DNA from: Sextonia rubra
Taxonomy: Eukaryota > Streptophyta > Magnoliopsida > Laurales > Lauraceae
Assembly: GCA_037013555.1 (NCBI GenBank)
Contig: JASUAD010000001.1
Location: 130,755,589-130,819,588 of the forward strand
Length of the DNA: 64,000 nt
Direction of reading: 5' to 3'
The first letter of the stretch is position 1. Each line of letters begins with the position of its first letter. The position numbers and the translations under genes are program-made. The notes under the pieces were generated by a model. It searched no databases. It saw only the letters and a program-made list of their open reading frames with translations, and was not told the origin of the DNA. Shown piece after piece: positions 23,335-35,809 of this stretch.

Positions 23335-25200
23335 TTTTATATATATCCCTTATTTTTACATGTAGGGACTACAATGCTGCTTCTCCATTCATCCGATATT
23401 TTCTTTGTCACAAGTATCTTATTGAATGGTCTACATAACCAGCTCTCCCAACCTCTCCTAAGTATTTTTATACCTCTATCGGAATATCATCTGGGCCTTT
23501 AGCCTTTCTTGTCTTCATTCGCTTCAATGCTTCCTGCACTTCCACCATTCTAATTCTACGGAGAAAAGTATACTCCAATAATAATGTATCATCCATAGCT
23601 CTTGTATCCCCTATTATATTCTTCAGTTAAAAGTTTGCTAACATATTCCTTCCACCTTTCTTTAATATCATTGTCTTTCACCAAAATATTTTCCTCATTG
23701 TCCTTGATATATTTGACATGATCTAAGTCACTACTTTTCTCTTCTCTTACTTTTACAAACTTAAAATTATCCTTCTATCCTTCTCTTATTCCCAACCTAT
23801 TATAAAGGTCATCATATACTTTGAACTTTACACTACTTACTGCTTGTTTAGCTTGTTTCTTTGCCTTCTTATATAGCTCAAAATGTTTCATACTTTTAAT
23901 ACCCTACCAAACTTTGTAACAATATCTTTTCTCTAGAAAAACTTCTTGAACCTCATACTCTACCACCATGTTTCTTTATTAATATGTCTCTTTCCTTTTG
24001 ATTCTCTAAGTCCCTCCTTTGCAACCTTCCTAATGCAATTAGATATTTGATTCCACATTACTGTAGTTTCTCCTTCAAAATTTCATTTTTCCTTTTCAAT
24101 CATTTTGTTCTTAAATATATTTGCTCTTTCCCTCTTCAAATTTCTCTACCTTGTTTTAGTGCTCATTTTGTTTATCACCGTTCTCTTTCTACTTCTAATG
24201 CAAATATCTAAAACTTTGCGCCTATATTACGTAGTCAAACTCTTTCCTGGGATAACCTTGCCATATTTACAAGCCAATCGATCATATTGTCTAACTAAAA
24301 AAAAGTCTTTCTAACTTCTATTACTCTCACTTTTATAAATTGCTCATCTCTGTTTTTAAAGTAAGTATTTACAACTACAAGATCAAATGCCATTGCAAAG
24401 TCCAATATAATGTTTTCAAATTCATTCTTTTCTCCAAATCCTTGCCTTGTATACACTCTCTCACATCCTCTATTATCTCTTCCTGTATGCTCATTTAAAT
24501 CCGCTCCAAGGAAAATCTTATCACTATTTGGGATTTCTCGCATTAAATCATCCACCTCCTCCCAATATTGTCTTTTCACACTTTCCTCTAATCCTATTTA
24601 GGGAGCATATGCACTACTGATATGGATTTTATCTTCCTCTAGCACTAGTTTAATTGTTATAATTAAATCACCAAACATCTTTACCCTCATAATTTTCTCT
24701 TTTAAATCCTTATCTACCACTATACTCACTCCAGTTCTTATATTACTCTTTCTTGCATAAAAAAGCTTATCCCTATCAGTGAGCTCTGTAGCTTTATTCT
24801 CTTTCCACCTTGTCTCCTGTATACAAGCTACACTAATTTTTCTTCTTTTCATTACCTCAACCAACTCCATGCTCTTGTCTATCAAGGTTCCTATATTCCA
24901 AGTAATAAGTCTAAGTTTTCTATTTCTCATCTTCTTTTTATGGACTAACTTCTCTAACCGACTAGCCCAGAGTCATGCAGTAGCCATTGCATACTTTTCA
25001 CTGCAACCGGACAACGCTGCAATGCATCACTTAAAGCGGGGAATACCCTATCCTTATCGCGAAATATTATTATCTCAGAATTCATGTTTGGGCTGTGACA
25101 AAGTTTTACGCTAGCTGTCAACCTACCTAACGAAACCCTTTTCCTTTACCTGGACTTGGAACCGGCAGGAAAAACTGGCAGAGTTCAATGCCTTATAAAA
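23335..25200 (-). pseudogene. LINE 5' half: endonuclease and N-terminal RT region, decayed
   Basis: This is the upstream part of the LINE interrupted by MULE A. The endonuclease domain starts near 24930 (MRNRKLRLITWNIGTL) and includes CIQETRWKE, the catalytic neighbourhood of apurinic-type LINE endonucleases, and GADLNEHTG near 24510. A stop separates 24930-24598 from 24579-24298. Further down, about 23560-23340 encodes the pre-RT block AKGPDDIPIEV and a WRSSIVVP-like segment. The untranslated 5' end (about 24960-25200) carries a CAGGTAAAGG-type leader common to plant RTE LINEs. Together with 14365-15651 it makes a LINE of about 3.2 kb, the usual RTE length. Confidence 0.75.
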
Positions 25201-26052
25201 CAATCCTCAAAAAATCTTGTAACCCTTATATTTTAAATCTATGACCTCTAAAAAAATGTTACTCTCACTACCACTAGTACTAATGGGTTTTGTGTATCAA
25301 AATAGCTTGGTAACATAAAAACAAAAGTAAAATGTGACGAGGCTTTCATGGACAACAACAACCAAACCCGTCAGCAATTCATCTCGGGTCAATTTAGAAC
25401 CCACAACCTTCCGAACCCAAAAATACCCATGTTTCCGACGTAACCTTTTCCTGTTGGCTAGTACATCATTATAAACCTATCGTTTTGCACTAAAATTTGA
25501 AATCCTAACTAATAATACTCTGATTTAAACGAACAAGAATGTAAGCATAACTATAGATATAGTAGAACTTACTATAAAATTATTCAAGGTGAGATAATTT
25601 TCTGTCGTATGAATTTCAAATGTATACTTGGGTTAACAATTTATGATATGTGCTCAAAATGCCGTTTTTTGTACATCTGGCATCAGAGAATCCAAACTCT
25701 GACCGATAAAAAATATTGTACAAATGGTTAGATATCTTATGAAAAGATGAGTTTATAATGTGATTTTATTATCTTAAGAATTCATATTAAGAGCTATCTT
25801 CAAGATTAGATGTTATTTATTGTACTTTACAATATTTTTTTCCTTTTGCTAAATGGCAAAAGCAAATTAGATCAAGAAGAAAGACATCCAGAAATGCCGA
25901 AGGAGAGCCGGCCCAAAAACGAATACTAAAATACAAGCCCAAAAGAGGGGATTGACACGTAGGAAAAACAAAGGAAAGGATCAGAATCACAAAAATAACA
26001 TTGTAATTAAGGATGATAATGTGCTGATGTGAAAAGTGCAGAAAGCTTCTTG
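25201..26052. other. Non-coding interval
   Basis: AT-rich sequence between the LINE 5' end and the CACTA element. No gene, RNA or repeat recognised. It ends in TTG, the target duplication of the CACTA insertion. Confidence 0.5.
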
Positions 26053-27089
26053 CACTACAAGAAAAATGACAGTTAGCGACACTTTTATAGCGGCAATTTT
26101 CAGATTCCGCCGCTAAATGTCTTCATCAGCAGCACCCTCTACTGTTTGCCGCTGCAAGTTAAAACTTTACGCCTCTACAGCAGCATAAAAAAATGTTTGC
26201 CGCTATAGTTTTGTTTTCCTACCATAACTCTTTGTTGGGTGCTATAGTGTATATAGCAGCAGACAGTATTGTGTGCTGCTATAGTAGTGGAAAATTACTA
26301 TATACAGCAGCAGGCAATATTGTTTGCTGCTATAAAGGTATGTAATAGGTAAGTAGGTGTATATAATAGGTAAGTAGGTGTTGTAGAAGTAATTGAAAAA
26401 GCTTATATATAATAGCATAATATATTATATGCTGCTCAAGAGAAGGTATTTGAAAATATTATTAAATAGTGCAATATTGAATTATTTTTTCTGCACTAGG
26501 AGGTGTTTGAAATTTGTATCATTTCATTAAAAAAAAAGCCAAGGCTCATATACAAGATTTTCCGATAGGGTCCAGATTGGTTTTAGATCTCATATTTTGG
26601 CTTGGACCATTAGTCAAGTTGCTTGCACAAATGTCCATCATCAAATCAGCGGCTCCAATGTCATTAAACCATTAAACAATGGCCCCGCATTAACAAAACT
26701 CTTACTTCCTCTCATGTATTCAGGTTCCTTTCACATCCTCTCGGCTCCAATTTAGTATCGACCTCATAGTGAGGCCCACACAAGGGTCCCCACATATAGG
26801 ATCCATTTGTTAGTGACTACATACCTTCATTTGTATCCATCTAAATCTATCCATACCAATTTTTTTTTTAATGGCCGGGTGAACCTCACCAGGATGTGCG
26901 GTGCAGGTTAGAATCCTGGTTTTATAAGTGCACCCACTTAGGTCAGGTCTTGGGATTCAGTCAGGAGGCGGGACTGCGTAACTTGGGTTTTTAGGAAACT
27001 TGGTTGCAGTATGAATTTTAGACAAAGGAAGAGAATAGGCGTGTATGAATATTTGCCTCCTGAAACCTAGCCCGCGCACTGCAGTAAGA

Positions 27090-27153
27090 GTCGGTGATGG
27101 TGATCAACATCCAGGGTAAGCTTCGACTCGCCAAATTCTACGATTTCCTCTTC
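27090..27153 (+). pseudogene. Short AP-3 complex sigma-like N-terminal fragment (captured)
   Basis: About 20 codons read VMVINIQGKLRLAKFYDF, closely resembling the first exon of plant AP-3 adaptor sigma subunits. Those subunits recruit cargo for vesicle traffic to the vacuole. No downstream exon is recognisable, and the frame runs into a stop soon after. It is a captured exon scrap inside the CACTA element. The match is short and from memory. Confidence 0.5.
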
Positions 27154-29864
27154 CTCTTCTTCTGAATATTGCTTCCTGAAACCCTAGCCCCCATTAACGA
27201 AACTCTCACTTCCTGAACATCTTCCTGAAATCCTAGCCCTCTCTGCGATGCTCAAAACTTTGCGAAACCTTGGTCCTCTCTGTGATGCTCAAAACTCTAC
27301 GAAACCCTAACCTTTGCGAATCCCACTGAATATCTTGCCGAAACCCTAATATGCTCAATCTATTCCCTAAAATCCCAATCCTCTATCGGGAATCTGCCTT
27401 CTGCATTGGTAAGAATTTGAGATCCATTGAAGGATCTCCTGATCACTCGCATTCTGATTTTGGAGCTCGTGATCTCGATCGGTTTAAGGTATGCATCTTA
27501 GCTCTTAATTATTTACTGTTTGGCAGCGATTCTGCTTCGAAATCCCGTTGTGTTTTGGTTATCAGCAACTGAAAGAAGTGGTTTTGTTGAACTCTGCTTT
27601 AAAAGATTGCTAGGTTTCCTCAGCTAGATTTGGCAAACCATAGCTTCGTTTCATTGAATTAGGGATTTTCGATTTTTTGAGGTGATTCGAGATTGTTTGA
27701 GATTGTTTTGAGGTGATTCTTTTTAAAGATCTGTCCATATCAATTCGTTCTGAATTGATTTAAGAAACTGATCCAGCAAATCTCTGGAGATCTACTCATA
27801 TAAATTCATTAGGAATTGATTCAAGTGACTGTTATTGTATTTCTGCATTTCTGTCTGAGTGGGTCAACCATAGAACCTTTGATAACAGTGAAATTGACCA
27901 CCGTTTTTTAAATTGGACAACAATTTTGCTTTACATCACAATATTTTCTCTGTGGATCTTGTTATTTTAGCTTGCTATGTGGGATGTATTTTGGCTTGTT
28001 CATTGATCTGAAACTACTGTGTGGTCCATGTGATGATCGTAGCTTGTAGATTTAATCCTGGCAATTCTCAATCTGAGTTAATCTTTTTCTGTTTCTTTCT
28101 TTTTATGAATCCCTGCTTGATCCCGAAGCCCTTTGCTAAATGTTGATAAAACCATTTTGAATCTTTGATGTTTGTTTTCTGTATTTTGGATCAGGTTACA
28201 ATCGACAAATAACAGTTCTGAACGCTTGTAGGCTTCCACATTGTAGCAAAGACAAGGGCACAGTCGAGATCTTAAAAGGTACTCTTTTTTTTAATGGTAT
28301 CTTACAAGGTACTTGTTACCCCTCTTTGGCATCCAATGAACTGATTAGCTTTTTTTTTTTTTTATTGAATCAGGGAAACTGAGCTGCTGAAAGAAAACTC
28401 ATTACGCAATTTTCCTCTAAACAGTCTTCCATGATGATATAATCTGTATGGTTTACGTCTTATTTGATTGAGATTTTCTCTGAAAGCTTGTTTGATGGGG
28501 GTGATATATTAATTTGTATTGTATACTATGTTGAACTGCTTTTCTCTTTTTCCGTAGCTTAAATTAGGAATCTACTGATTGCTCTTGTTTGAGGAGCATC
28601 TCTGTTTAGTTATACTTATTTAATATATAATCTCTAATGGATTGCTCTTTAATATATAATTCTCACTTCACAATGGAGACTAAACTAGATGAATAAGATC
28701 ATCTCGTAGGCTCCATATGCATAGTATTGTAGGAAGTTTGACTGTTGGTCCAATCACTTTAAAGACTTCTAGTTTTGAGTTTCTTACTACAGGCATGGAA
28801 TAGGGATGTGTGCTTGTTATGTGATGCTAACATGTAGTTGTTATGTTATGCTAGTACACACTCTGTAATGGTTTAAGTGCTAGATAATTTGTCAAAACTA
28901 GTACTTCCTTCTCTTGCTTACCAGTTTGTACTAACTTGCTGTAAATCTCAGTATAAACTGATCCTACTTGTTTATGAAGTAATTGTAAATTCCTTTACAT
29001 TTTACCATTTGAATACATGGTACCATCACCCCCCAACTTGCAGCTAAATTCATGCATTTAGGAAGCTAGAGCAATCATCAGATATCGTGAGTAAGCAGAA
29101 AGAACAGAAAAGGTGAGCTCACCAAATGACATTCTCCCTTAATAAGCTGCTTTAATGAAGTACATTTCTCAAAGTTACTTTCAGAAAAGCACATTTGATT
29201 TTGAAGAAGCCGAACCAAACACCCTTTAAGCAACTATTATTGATTACAAGTTCATTGATGCACATGCTAGATATGACATCTTCATCATCACAAGGAAGAG
29301 ACCGACTAGCACAGACATGCCCTGAGGCATCTGCTTCAGGTAATTACATATGTTTGATTTACTTAAGCTTAGGATTTCATTTAACCATGGATTTTATGAT
29401 TTTTAGGCTCTTTGTACATATTGAAGCATATGATCTCACTTTACTCATTTAAACTAACACCCAAATTTCCATTAGTACTTTAATTGTAATTGAGCTTCTT
29501 ATTCTAATTGTAGATAGATCATTAGTAGAAAAGAAACAAAAAAAATATTTCCATTGATTTTCCCCTGTTACTTGATCTCCTATTTTAAGATGCTGAGTAT
29601 GTCCTCAACAGGAAAGAATATGTGATTTTGATTACACTCTGTTTTGTTCGTTTCCTCCTTTTCAGTCTTGAGTTTCATATTGGTTAAACTTATTTATTTA
29701 TCCTCTCAGAGAAATGCATTGATATTAGGTTTTAAACAAGCCTTTGAGGAATATGCTATATTAATATATAAACAAATAAATGTATATGTATTAGATTTTG
29801 TTTTAGGTTATAAACAGATACTGCATGATATAAAAGAAGAAGAAGATTAAAAACCCCATAAACA
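27154..29864. other. CACTA interior, no gene recognised
   Basis: 5'-UTR-like sequence with repeated GAAACCCTA phrases is at 27180-27350. An open frame at 27351-27572 contains an AAGGTATGC splice-donor-like site. A second frame at 29195-29452 has a serine-rich stretch. None resembles a family I know. These may be exons of an unrecognised captured gene. Confidence 0.4.
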
Positions 29865-30165
29865 CAGGCTCTGCTCTGCAGTAAGCAGCCAATAGCCCCA
29901 ACATATAATTGTAATAGGGGTGACTTTAAACAGAATCGCTTTACGATTAAGTCCTTCATTGTCCTCCAAATTCGATAACAGCCCAACCCCATAAGCACCA
30001 AATGAGATATGCAAACAACCTTCTTTATCAAATAAACATTTAGGCATTCCATAACATTTACCAAGAAAATAAATATTTAAAAAAAAATTTTGAATGGGAA
30101 AAATATATTTTCCTTTGTTAAACAATTTTTGAATTATTGAATTGAAGAACCGCAACGAAAGGAAA
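29865..30165 (-). pseudogene. Unidentified coding-like fragment
   Basis: A minus-strand frame (30155-29847, 102 codons) contains GVGLLSNLEDNEGLNRKA followed by a hydrophobic stretch ending LLTAEQSLCLWGF. The composition looks protein-like rather than random, but I do not recognise it. It lies inside the CACTA element, so it may be another captured exon. Confidence 0.3.
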
Positions 30166-30529
30166 AATAGGCTGGAGTGAATAAGGCGGAAAGATCTGCC
30201 ATTTATCAGTTCTGATCAATGTCCTCCATATGGATATATCAAATGTAGTAAAGGGACCATAGGGACTATATTATATTGGAACAAATTTATTATTTCAAAT
30301 TTACATGAGTTCGAGCACATTTTAAAGACGAACAAGCAGTGGAGACTGCAGGGGTACACAACACGCCATAGCCAACTTTGGTCTCAGAGCAGAAGAATAT
30401 ATGAGCATTGAGGAAAACCAAAGCTACATGATGAAGAATCTCATGGAAAGTAGCAGCTCAAAAGACAAAATGGATGCGATGGAAGGACAAGATCATATAA
30501 AAATTTGAAATCAATGGCAGCTTTATGAA

Positions 30530-30815
30530 ACAACTTTTTCTTTTTCTTAACGGTAACTTGAATTAAAAAGCTTAACAGGTACAACAGAATTATAACTAGA
30601 AGCAAAGGGCAAAAGGAAGCCCCCAAAAACAACAGCAACCACACAAAGAAGAAATAAAGCATCAAAAAGAAACCAGGTGCATTCATTTGCTGTGGGGGAC
30701 ACAAATCACACCCCAAGCTTTGCGATGGATCAATCCAAAGGGAAGGATCTCCTCTTGGAAGATAGACCAACTCCTCCCTTTTGTAGAGCTGATTTGAGAA
30801 TTGAGACAAGCTTTC
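30530..30815 (-). mobile_element. Possible LINE 3'-end fragment
   Basis: Read on the minus strand, the sequence runs from a coding-like stretch through a T-rich hydrophobic tail to GTTACCGTTAAGAAAAAG at about 30560-30536. This layout resembles the 3' end of a plant L1 LINE just before its poly-A. No RT motif is included, so the assignment is tentative. Confidence 0.4.
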
Positions 30816-32341
30816 TCCCTCTTTGTCTCTAATCTGCCTACAAGTATCTCCACTAAATTTTTTTTCTTGTGTTTGTTTGCATTTTAACTTTGTCAGAAGT
30901 GTTTATATTTACTTCTATTGGTTTGTTCAATACAATTTTTTTAATTAATAAATATCAGTACGGTAGTTGGTAATAGTAATGGCTAAACAAAAGAATCAAG
31001 GATTGAAATATGGAAGAGTTTGGCAAATCAGAAGTGAAGAGGATTGATCACATTAGTGGTATGTATGTGTAACAAGAGGACTCCATGCTCAATAGATCTG
31101 TCAGTGAAGTGGAGAGAGAGGCAGGGTGGTGAGCTGTAAGAAAGTTCTAGGAATAAAACTGTGCATGTAAAAAAATATATTGGAGGCAAAATTCCAAAAT
31201 TATTTGATTGAAAAGGGGATAAGTATGAAGTTTTTCCATCGTATGGCTGATATGTGGAGTAGAATTAATTATATTGGCAAATAAAAAAGGGGACAAGTTT
31301 AATACAAAATCCCAACGATGGTAGGAAAGACCTTATTGATATTCTCCTATTGAAGAACGTATTCATTTTACACAAATGATAGGCAGCGGGAGAAAGATCC
31401 TATTGATATTCTCATACTGAAGAACGTATTCATTTTACGCAAATGATAGGCAGCCGGAACATGATGACATCTTTGGATTTCTCTCCGACAGGGATATTAT
31501 CACCTTACTCTTACACTTTGGCTATCATTGGCTAGAGTTCAGCCTAACGTCTTCTCTTGTGGTTCCCCTTTCACATGCATTCACTCGTTGAAACGAATAG
31601 AGGGGTCCTACTTCCATACACTTGAAACATAGTTTGTTTATAGTTGTATTAGTAGAACTATTTAAGACAGCCAAGAAAATCGGGGGCATGTCTAACATGA
31701 TGATGTTGATTATAATAGATCCAGATGCTTATAGATCCAAGGAAAATGGTTGGAAATGAAATGGTAATGAAAATACATGCGGTTAGATAGTCAACGTGGG
31801 TGGCGTCTAGCAGTCAAGGATGGCTTGGTAGTTGTAGTGTTGTACGCATAGAAAAGTGTAATAAAATAAAAGCAAAATTGCCTCAGCACAGCAGGCAATT
31901 CAAATTGGCAGGTGGCAGGGATACAGACATTCCCTTCCAACTAAAGATTGTTTCAAACCTGAGAAAACATTATGGTAAGAACCAAATATCTATAAAAATG
32001 TCAAACCATACACCATGATTTATATATAACATGTAGTTCAAATATTCCTTCCCTGGCAGTGGCATCCAAGAGGAGCAGCCCGTATCTCAATCACCATAGA
32101 CATAGCTCAAAGTAGTATGGGGAATTCCAACTCAAAGTCCCAATGCTAAAAATCGATAGGCAGGGCCTTAACACCAGGTAGACTGGGATCAAGAAAAATG
32201 ATAATCATAGGATGTACATCAAAATGAATGAAAGAAAAAACACTGAAACAAGTACTACAAAATTTTAATAAATAAAGTTAGCATTAAATACAAATTCACA
32301 GATTTTTCCATCTTGTTCTAACTCATTCATTTCCATGATTA
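30816..32341. other. CACTA interior, non-coding, with a tandem duplication
   Basis: Apart from a two-copy tandem repeat of about 68 bp at 31327-31462 (shared phrase GAAGAACGTATTCATTTTAC), nothing is recognised. The interval lies downstream of the BOI-like gene and may hold its 3' flank. Confidence 0.5.
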
Positions 32342-33042
32342 TCAGATGTTAACATGCACACTACCTCTCTTATTAGCCTTGCAGACAGGGCATGTATTGA
32401 GCTTAGAACCACGTTTACTACCAAGGCAGAGATGTCTGCATGGCAGTAACAAGACACATGCTTCCTCCTCCCAACAATTTCTGCAATTCCTGCACTTGTT
32501 ATCCTTCACCCCTTCATCTCCTTCACTGCTATCACAGCATGAATCTGCGTCCTCTGCTAACAACACGCACCACTGCTCGTGGCTAACCTGAGCCAGCACC
32601 TGGTCGAGGTTGGTTCGCAGTGCGTTCGCTGTTGCCTCGTTCGACATTGCCAGATTACGCCATATCTGATTCTCGACGAAGAGGCTTTTCACCTTCTCTT
32701 CTAATATGAAATTCAATCTCTCCATCTTTTCGATCTCTTCGTCCTTAGACTTCAAGCGCTTCTTCATCTCTTCCTCTACTTTGATGAAAATCTGCTTCCT
32801 GTTTCGCTGATTACTCTCTGCTAAATCGATTCTCACCTTCTCCGTCTAGAAATTTGCAGAAAAATGAGTCACCCATTAGAGGAAACAACACGAAAGGATC
32901 AAAAGCAATAGCCTTTTTGCTTTTATGTGTTAATAATGCAGAAACATGAATGACCCATTTAAAGTAACAACGCAAGAAGATCAAATCCATGATGAAGTCG
33001 TGGAAAGAGTGCAAAATTGCCATTTTTGGGTGAAGAAGAAGG

Positions 33043-33077
<35 letters not shown>

Positions 33078-33550
33078 GCGTGGCGAGTGATGAATCGGTT
33101 GATTTCTAATTGTTGCTGTTGGATTTCGAGGAAGAAATCTTCACCCAGAAAAGAGTATGGGAAATGGGAGGAGAGAGTGGAGCCTTGGTCATTCTCAACA
33201 GATGCTCCGTATTGTTCTCTCATCCACTTTTGTGAGGCTAAGAGATTGCAGGTGAGGCCACTGTCAGCAGTGTTGTTCGTCGTGAAGAGACCTGCAAATG
33301 GGTCACCAATGGGAGAGTTGTAGAAGGGACTGAGATTTTGGACCCCAAAATCCATCTGGGTGTTGATTAGATTGGCATTTTGTGCATCAGCTTGGATAGC
33401 TTCCCTGCAATAGAGAAAATAAAAAGAGATTGGAACAGAGCAGTCAAAGCCAAGAAAATAGAAGGCAGGCAGGCAGACACGGGCGTGGAAATACCAATTC
33501 TTGATCAGCTGTGGAGAAATAAGACGGAGGTGATGTGCTTCAATGGCCAT
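32342..33550 (-). CDS. BOI-like RING E3 ligase gene with altered RING, inside the CACTA element
   Basis: A three-exon model keeps one frame of 294 codons: exon 1 33550-33495 (start MAIEAHHL), exon 2 33404-33080, exon 3 32845-32342. Introns end in AG. The first has a GT donor, while the second appears to use GC (CAC|GCAATT). The protein resembles plant BOI/BRG-type ubiquitin ligases, which act in stress, cell-death and gibberellin signalling. It has the ITRH-TEKVR junction, a Glu/Lys-rich coiled coil, the diagnostic VENQIWRNLAMSNEATANALR stretch (WRNL and EATA), and a C-terminal RING. The RING reads CRNC...PCRHLCLGSKRGS...CPVC, where the family has CLCxxCGS. Two zinc-ligand cysteines are therefore replaced by Gly and Arg, which should impair ligase activity. 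It is a captured gene that kept its frame but probably not its enzyme function. Confidence 0.75.
33043..33074. repeat. GA microsatellite
   Basis: Sixteen or so GA units within intron 2 of the BOI-like gene. Confidence 0.9.
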
Positions 33551-35100
33551 TTGAAACGGAGTTGGGAGTCTTTGTGATCCTTCGATCTTTTGGGTGGAGA
33601 AGAATCAATAGAAGCGAAGGGAAACAACTAGTGAAAGTTCATGTGTCAGTTGAATGTGCTTGGATAGAGTGTGAGATTTGGTAACCATTCAAGTGGGGCC
33701 TACTATTTAATCAGCTCGTCTGTCTCTGCACACGTGGCTTCAATGCCAAGGTACGCTTTTTTCTGGCTCTCTTTTTTCTAGTTCCTACTTTGTGTGTGTT
33801 TGCAATCTGAATCATCTCAGTACTTTTTATTTTAATATTATGGTTTCGGTTGCTACCATGTATTCCTTTCTTTCATTAGATGTGATCCCATCTCTTGACT
33901 CATCAATCACAACTGCAGAAACATGAATCTATGTCTTCTTCTGATTACCCCTTCAGTTCAAGGACCGATTGCAGGCCTTGTTTTGCAGTAGGAATCAAAG
34001 TGGGTCAACTGTTATAGATAGTTTTATGGATTGGTGTGCAGGATATTGAGAAGGTTGTCTTCATGCTTTGGTTTTATGGTTGTGACAAGCTTTGAACGGT
34101 AGGTTGTGATGGGGACTTCCGGGGTGTGCATACCGAAGTGCTTGCTATCACTGAAGATAACTTTACTAGATATGCCTGTTTGTTTCCATTTCATTGTAAA
34201 TTTGATGCCTTTAATACTTTCTCAAATTTTAAACTTCAAGTTGAAAATCTGTTTTCAGTTCTTATTAAGTACTTTATGCCTTTAATGACAACTTTTATAA
34301 GACTTTCATTAGTTGTTCCCCTTTTAATGCTAAACAATGCTTTCTTGCAGGTTTAGTATTCAATTTGACAACATCACCTCGTGGCATGCCACATTTGCAC
34401 CAGCTTTTTCTAGGGGCCATGATGCAAATGCCATTATTCTACGTGACATAGCAAGCTACAGATTCAATTGGCTATTGGTTTGATTGTTTTGATTTTGCAT
34501 GTGATCTAAATGTGATTAATGCCAATGTATGTTGTGGGTTGTAGCAAACACTAACCAACATAGAGAGCATCTTTCAAAGTCTTTGACCCTCTTTCTCTAC
34601 TCTTTTTGTAAAGAATCAACATTCTGTGTGTTGCATTTCCTTATTTTTAAATTGCTAGTCAACAAACTTCTCTTCTTGTGAACAAGATTACTAAGGCTTT
34701 GAGCATGAATGATTTTCCCTTTTTGTTAAGTATCTCTTTTCGGACATGTTTAGGTTCTTTGTTCTAGCTTGTGCAGGTGTCCGCCAGACCCTTGGCTGGG
34801 GGTGATTAAAAAACATGAGAGAGGGAAAGGATAACAGTAGGCTATTCTCTGTGAAAGTAATATTTTAAGCATTACAATGGTGCGCTGTAATTGTCAAATC
34901 TCCATCAACGAACCAATTTTGTTCACTTCTACAATGTTGTTTTCTAACTTGTTGATTCTCGGTCAAAGAAACACGGGTCATGGATACTCATCTATTTTTT
35001 TTAAGATTTGCCTTTGTGTGATCTTGGGATAAAATTTCCCCTATAGAATAATTTCATTGTATTTTTAAGGGAAAAAATTATTAATTTTTTTTTATAAAAA
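33551..35100. other. CACTA interior, upstream of the BOI-like gene, non-coding
   Basis: Probably the captured promoter and upstream DNA of the RING gene, grading into CACTA sequence. I cannot identify specific regulatory sites. From about 35105 the subterminal TGCCGCT repeats begin. Confidence 0.4.
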
Positions 35101-35601
35101 CCATTTTAGCGGCAGAAAAAAACTGCCGCTAAAACTGCTTAAAAAAAGCACTCTTCAGATTTTAAAAAATATTTTTAGTGGCACATTTTAATATTAACAG
35201 TGGCAGTTGTTTAATTGCTGCTATTTCCTCATTTTTAGTGGCAGACACTTCTCCACCACAAAAAGGTAGTGAGAAATAGCGACAGAGGGTATTAGTGACA
35301 AAAATAGTGGCAAACAAATGTTTGCCGCAATAAAGTTTTAGTGGCAGATTTTATCTTTTAGCAGCAGAAAAAAACTGCCGCTATATGTGTCTTTTTTTGT
35401 AGTGTTGAGAGATAGAAGGACAGATGCACAATTTTAAATTATTATCCCTTTTTATAAATATTGAGTTATTCTCAATAAATTTAACACATGATTTTGTCAA
35501 AATATAGTACGTTAAAGTTTTTAACTAATATTGTTAATCTCAGCTCTGCAGCAGAGATTCACAAAATTTTTTTTTTTTTTGGCTATATGACTCGTACGAC
35601 G

Positions 35602-35647
<46 letters not shown>
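35602..35647. repeat. ATA trinucleotide microsatellite
   Basis: About fifteen ATA units, upstream of the lectin receptor kinase pseudogene. Confidence 0.95.
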
Positions 35648-35649
<2 letters not shown>

Positions 35650-35809
35650 TATGAGACCTCCCCTTGATTTCTTGAATGGCAGGAAACAATAATTTTGGTA
35701 CATAGACCGTACACATCCAAGGATTAAATACACAGTGCATAGATTCTGTATGCACTCAGAGGGAGAGAGAGAGAGGAGTGGGCCAAGGATCTTTGAGTCT
35801 TCCTTGACA

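Larger units (their letters stand above)
26053..35404. mobile_element. CACTA (En/Spm-type) element without transposase, carrying gene fragments
   Basis: The left end is CACTACAAGAAAAATGACA and the right end is the complement of CACTACAAAAAAAGACACA. TTG immediately flanks both sides (26050-26052 and 35405-35407), the 3-bp duplication expected of CACTA elements. Subterminal repeats built on AGCGGCA or TGCCGCT crowd both ends (26090-26330 and 35105-35395). No long open frame resembling a CACTA transposase is present, so the 9.35 kb element is non-autonomous. Its cargo includes an AP-3 sigma-like fragment and a BOI-like RING gene. Confidence 0.85.
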
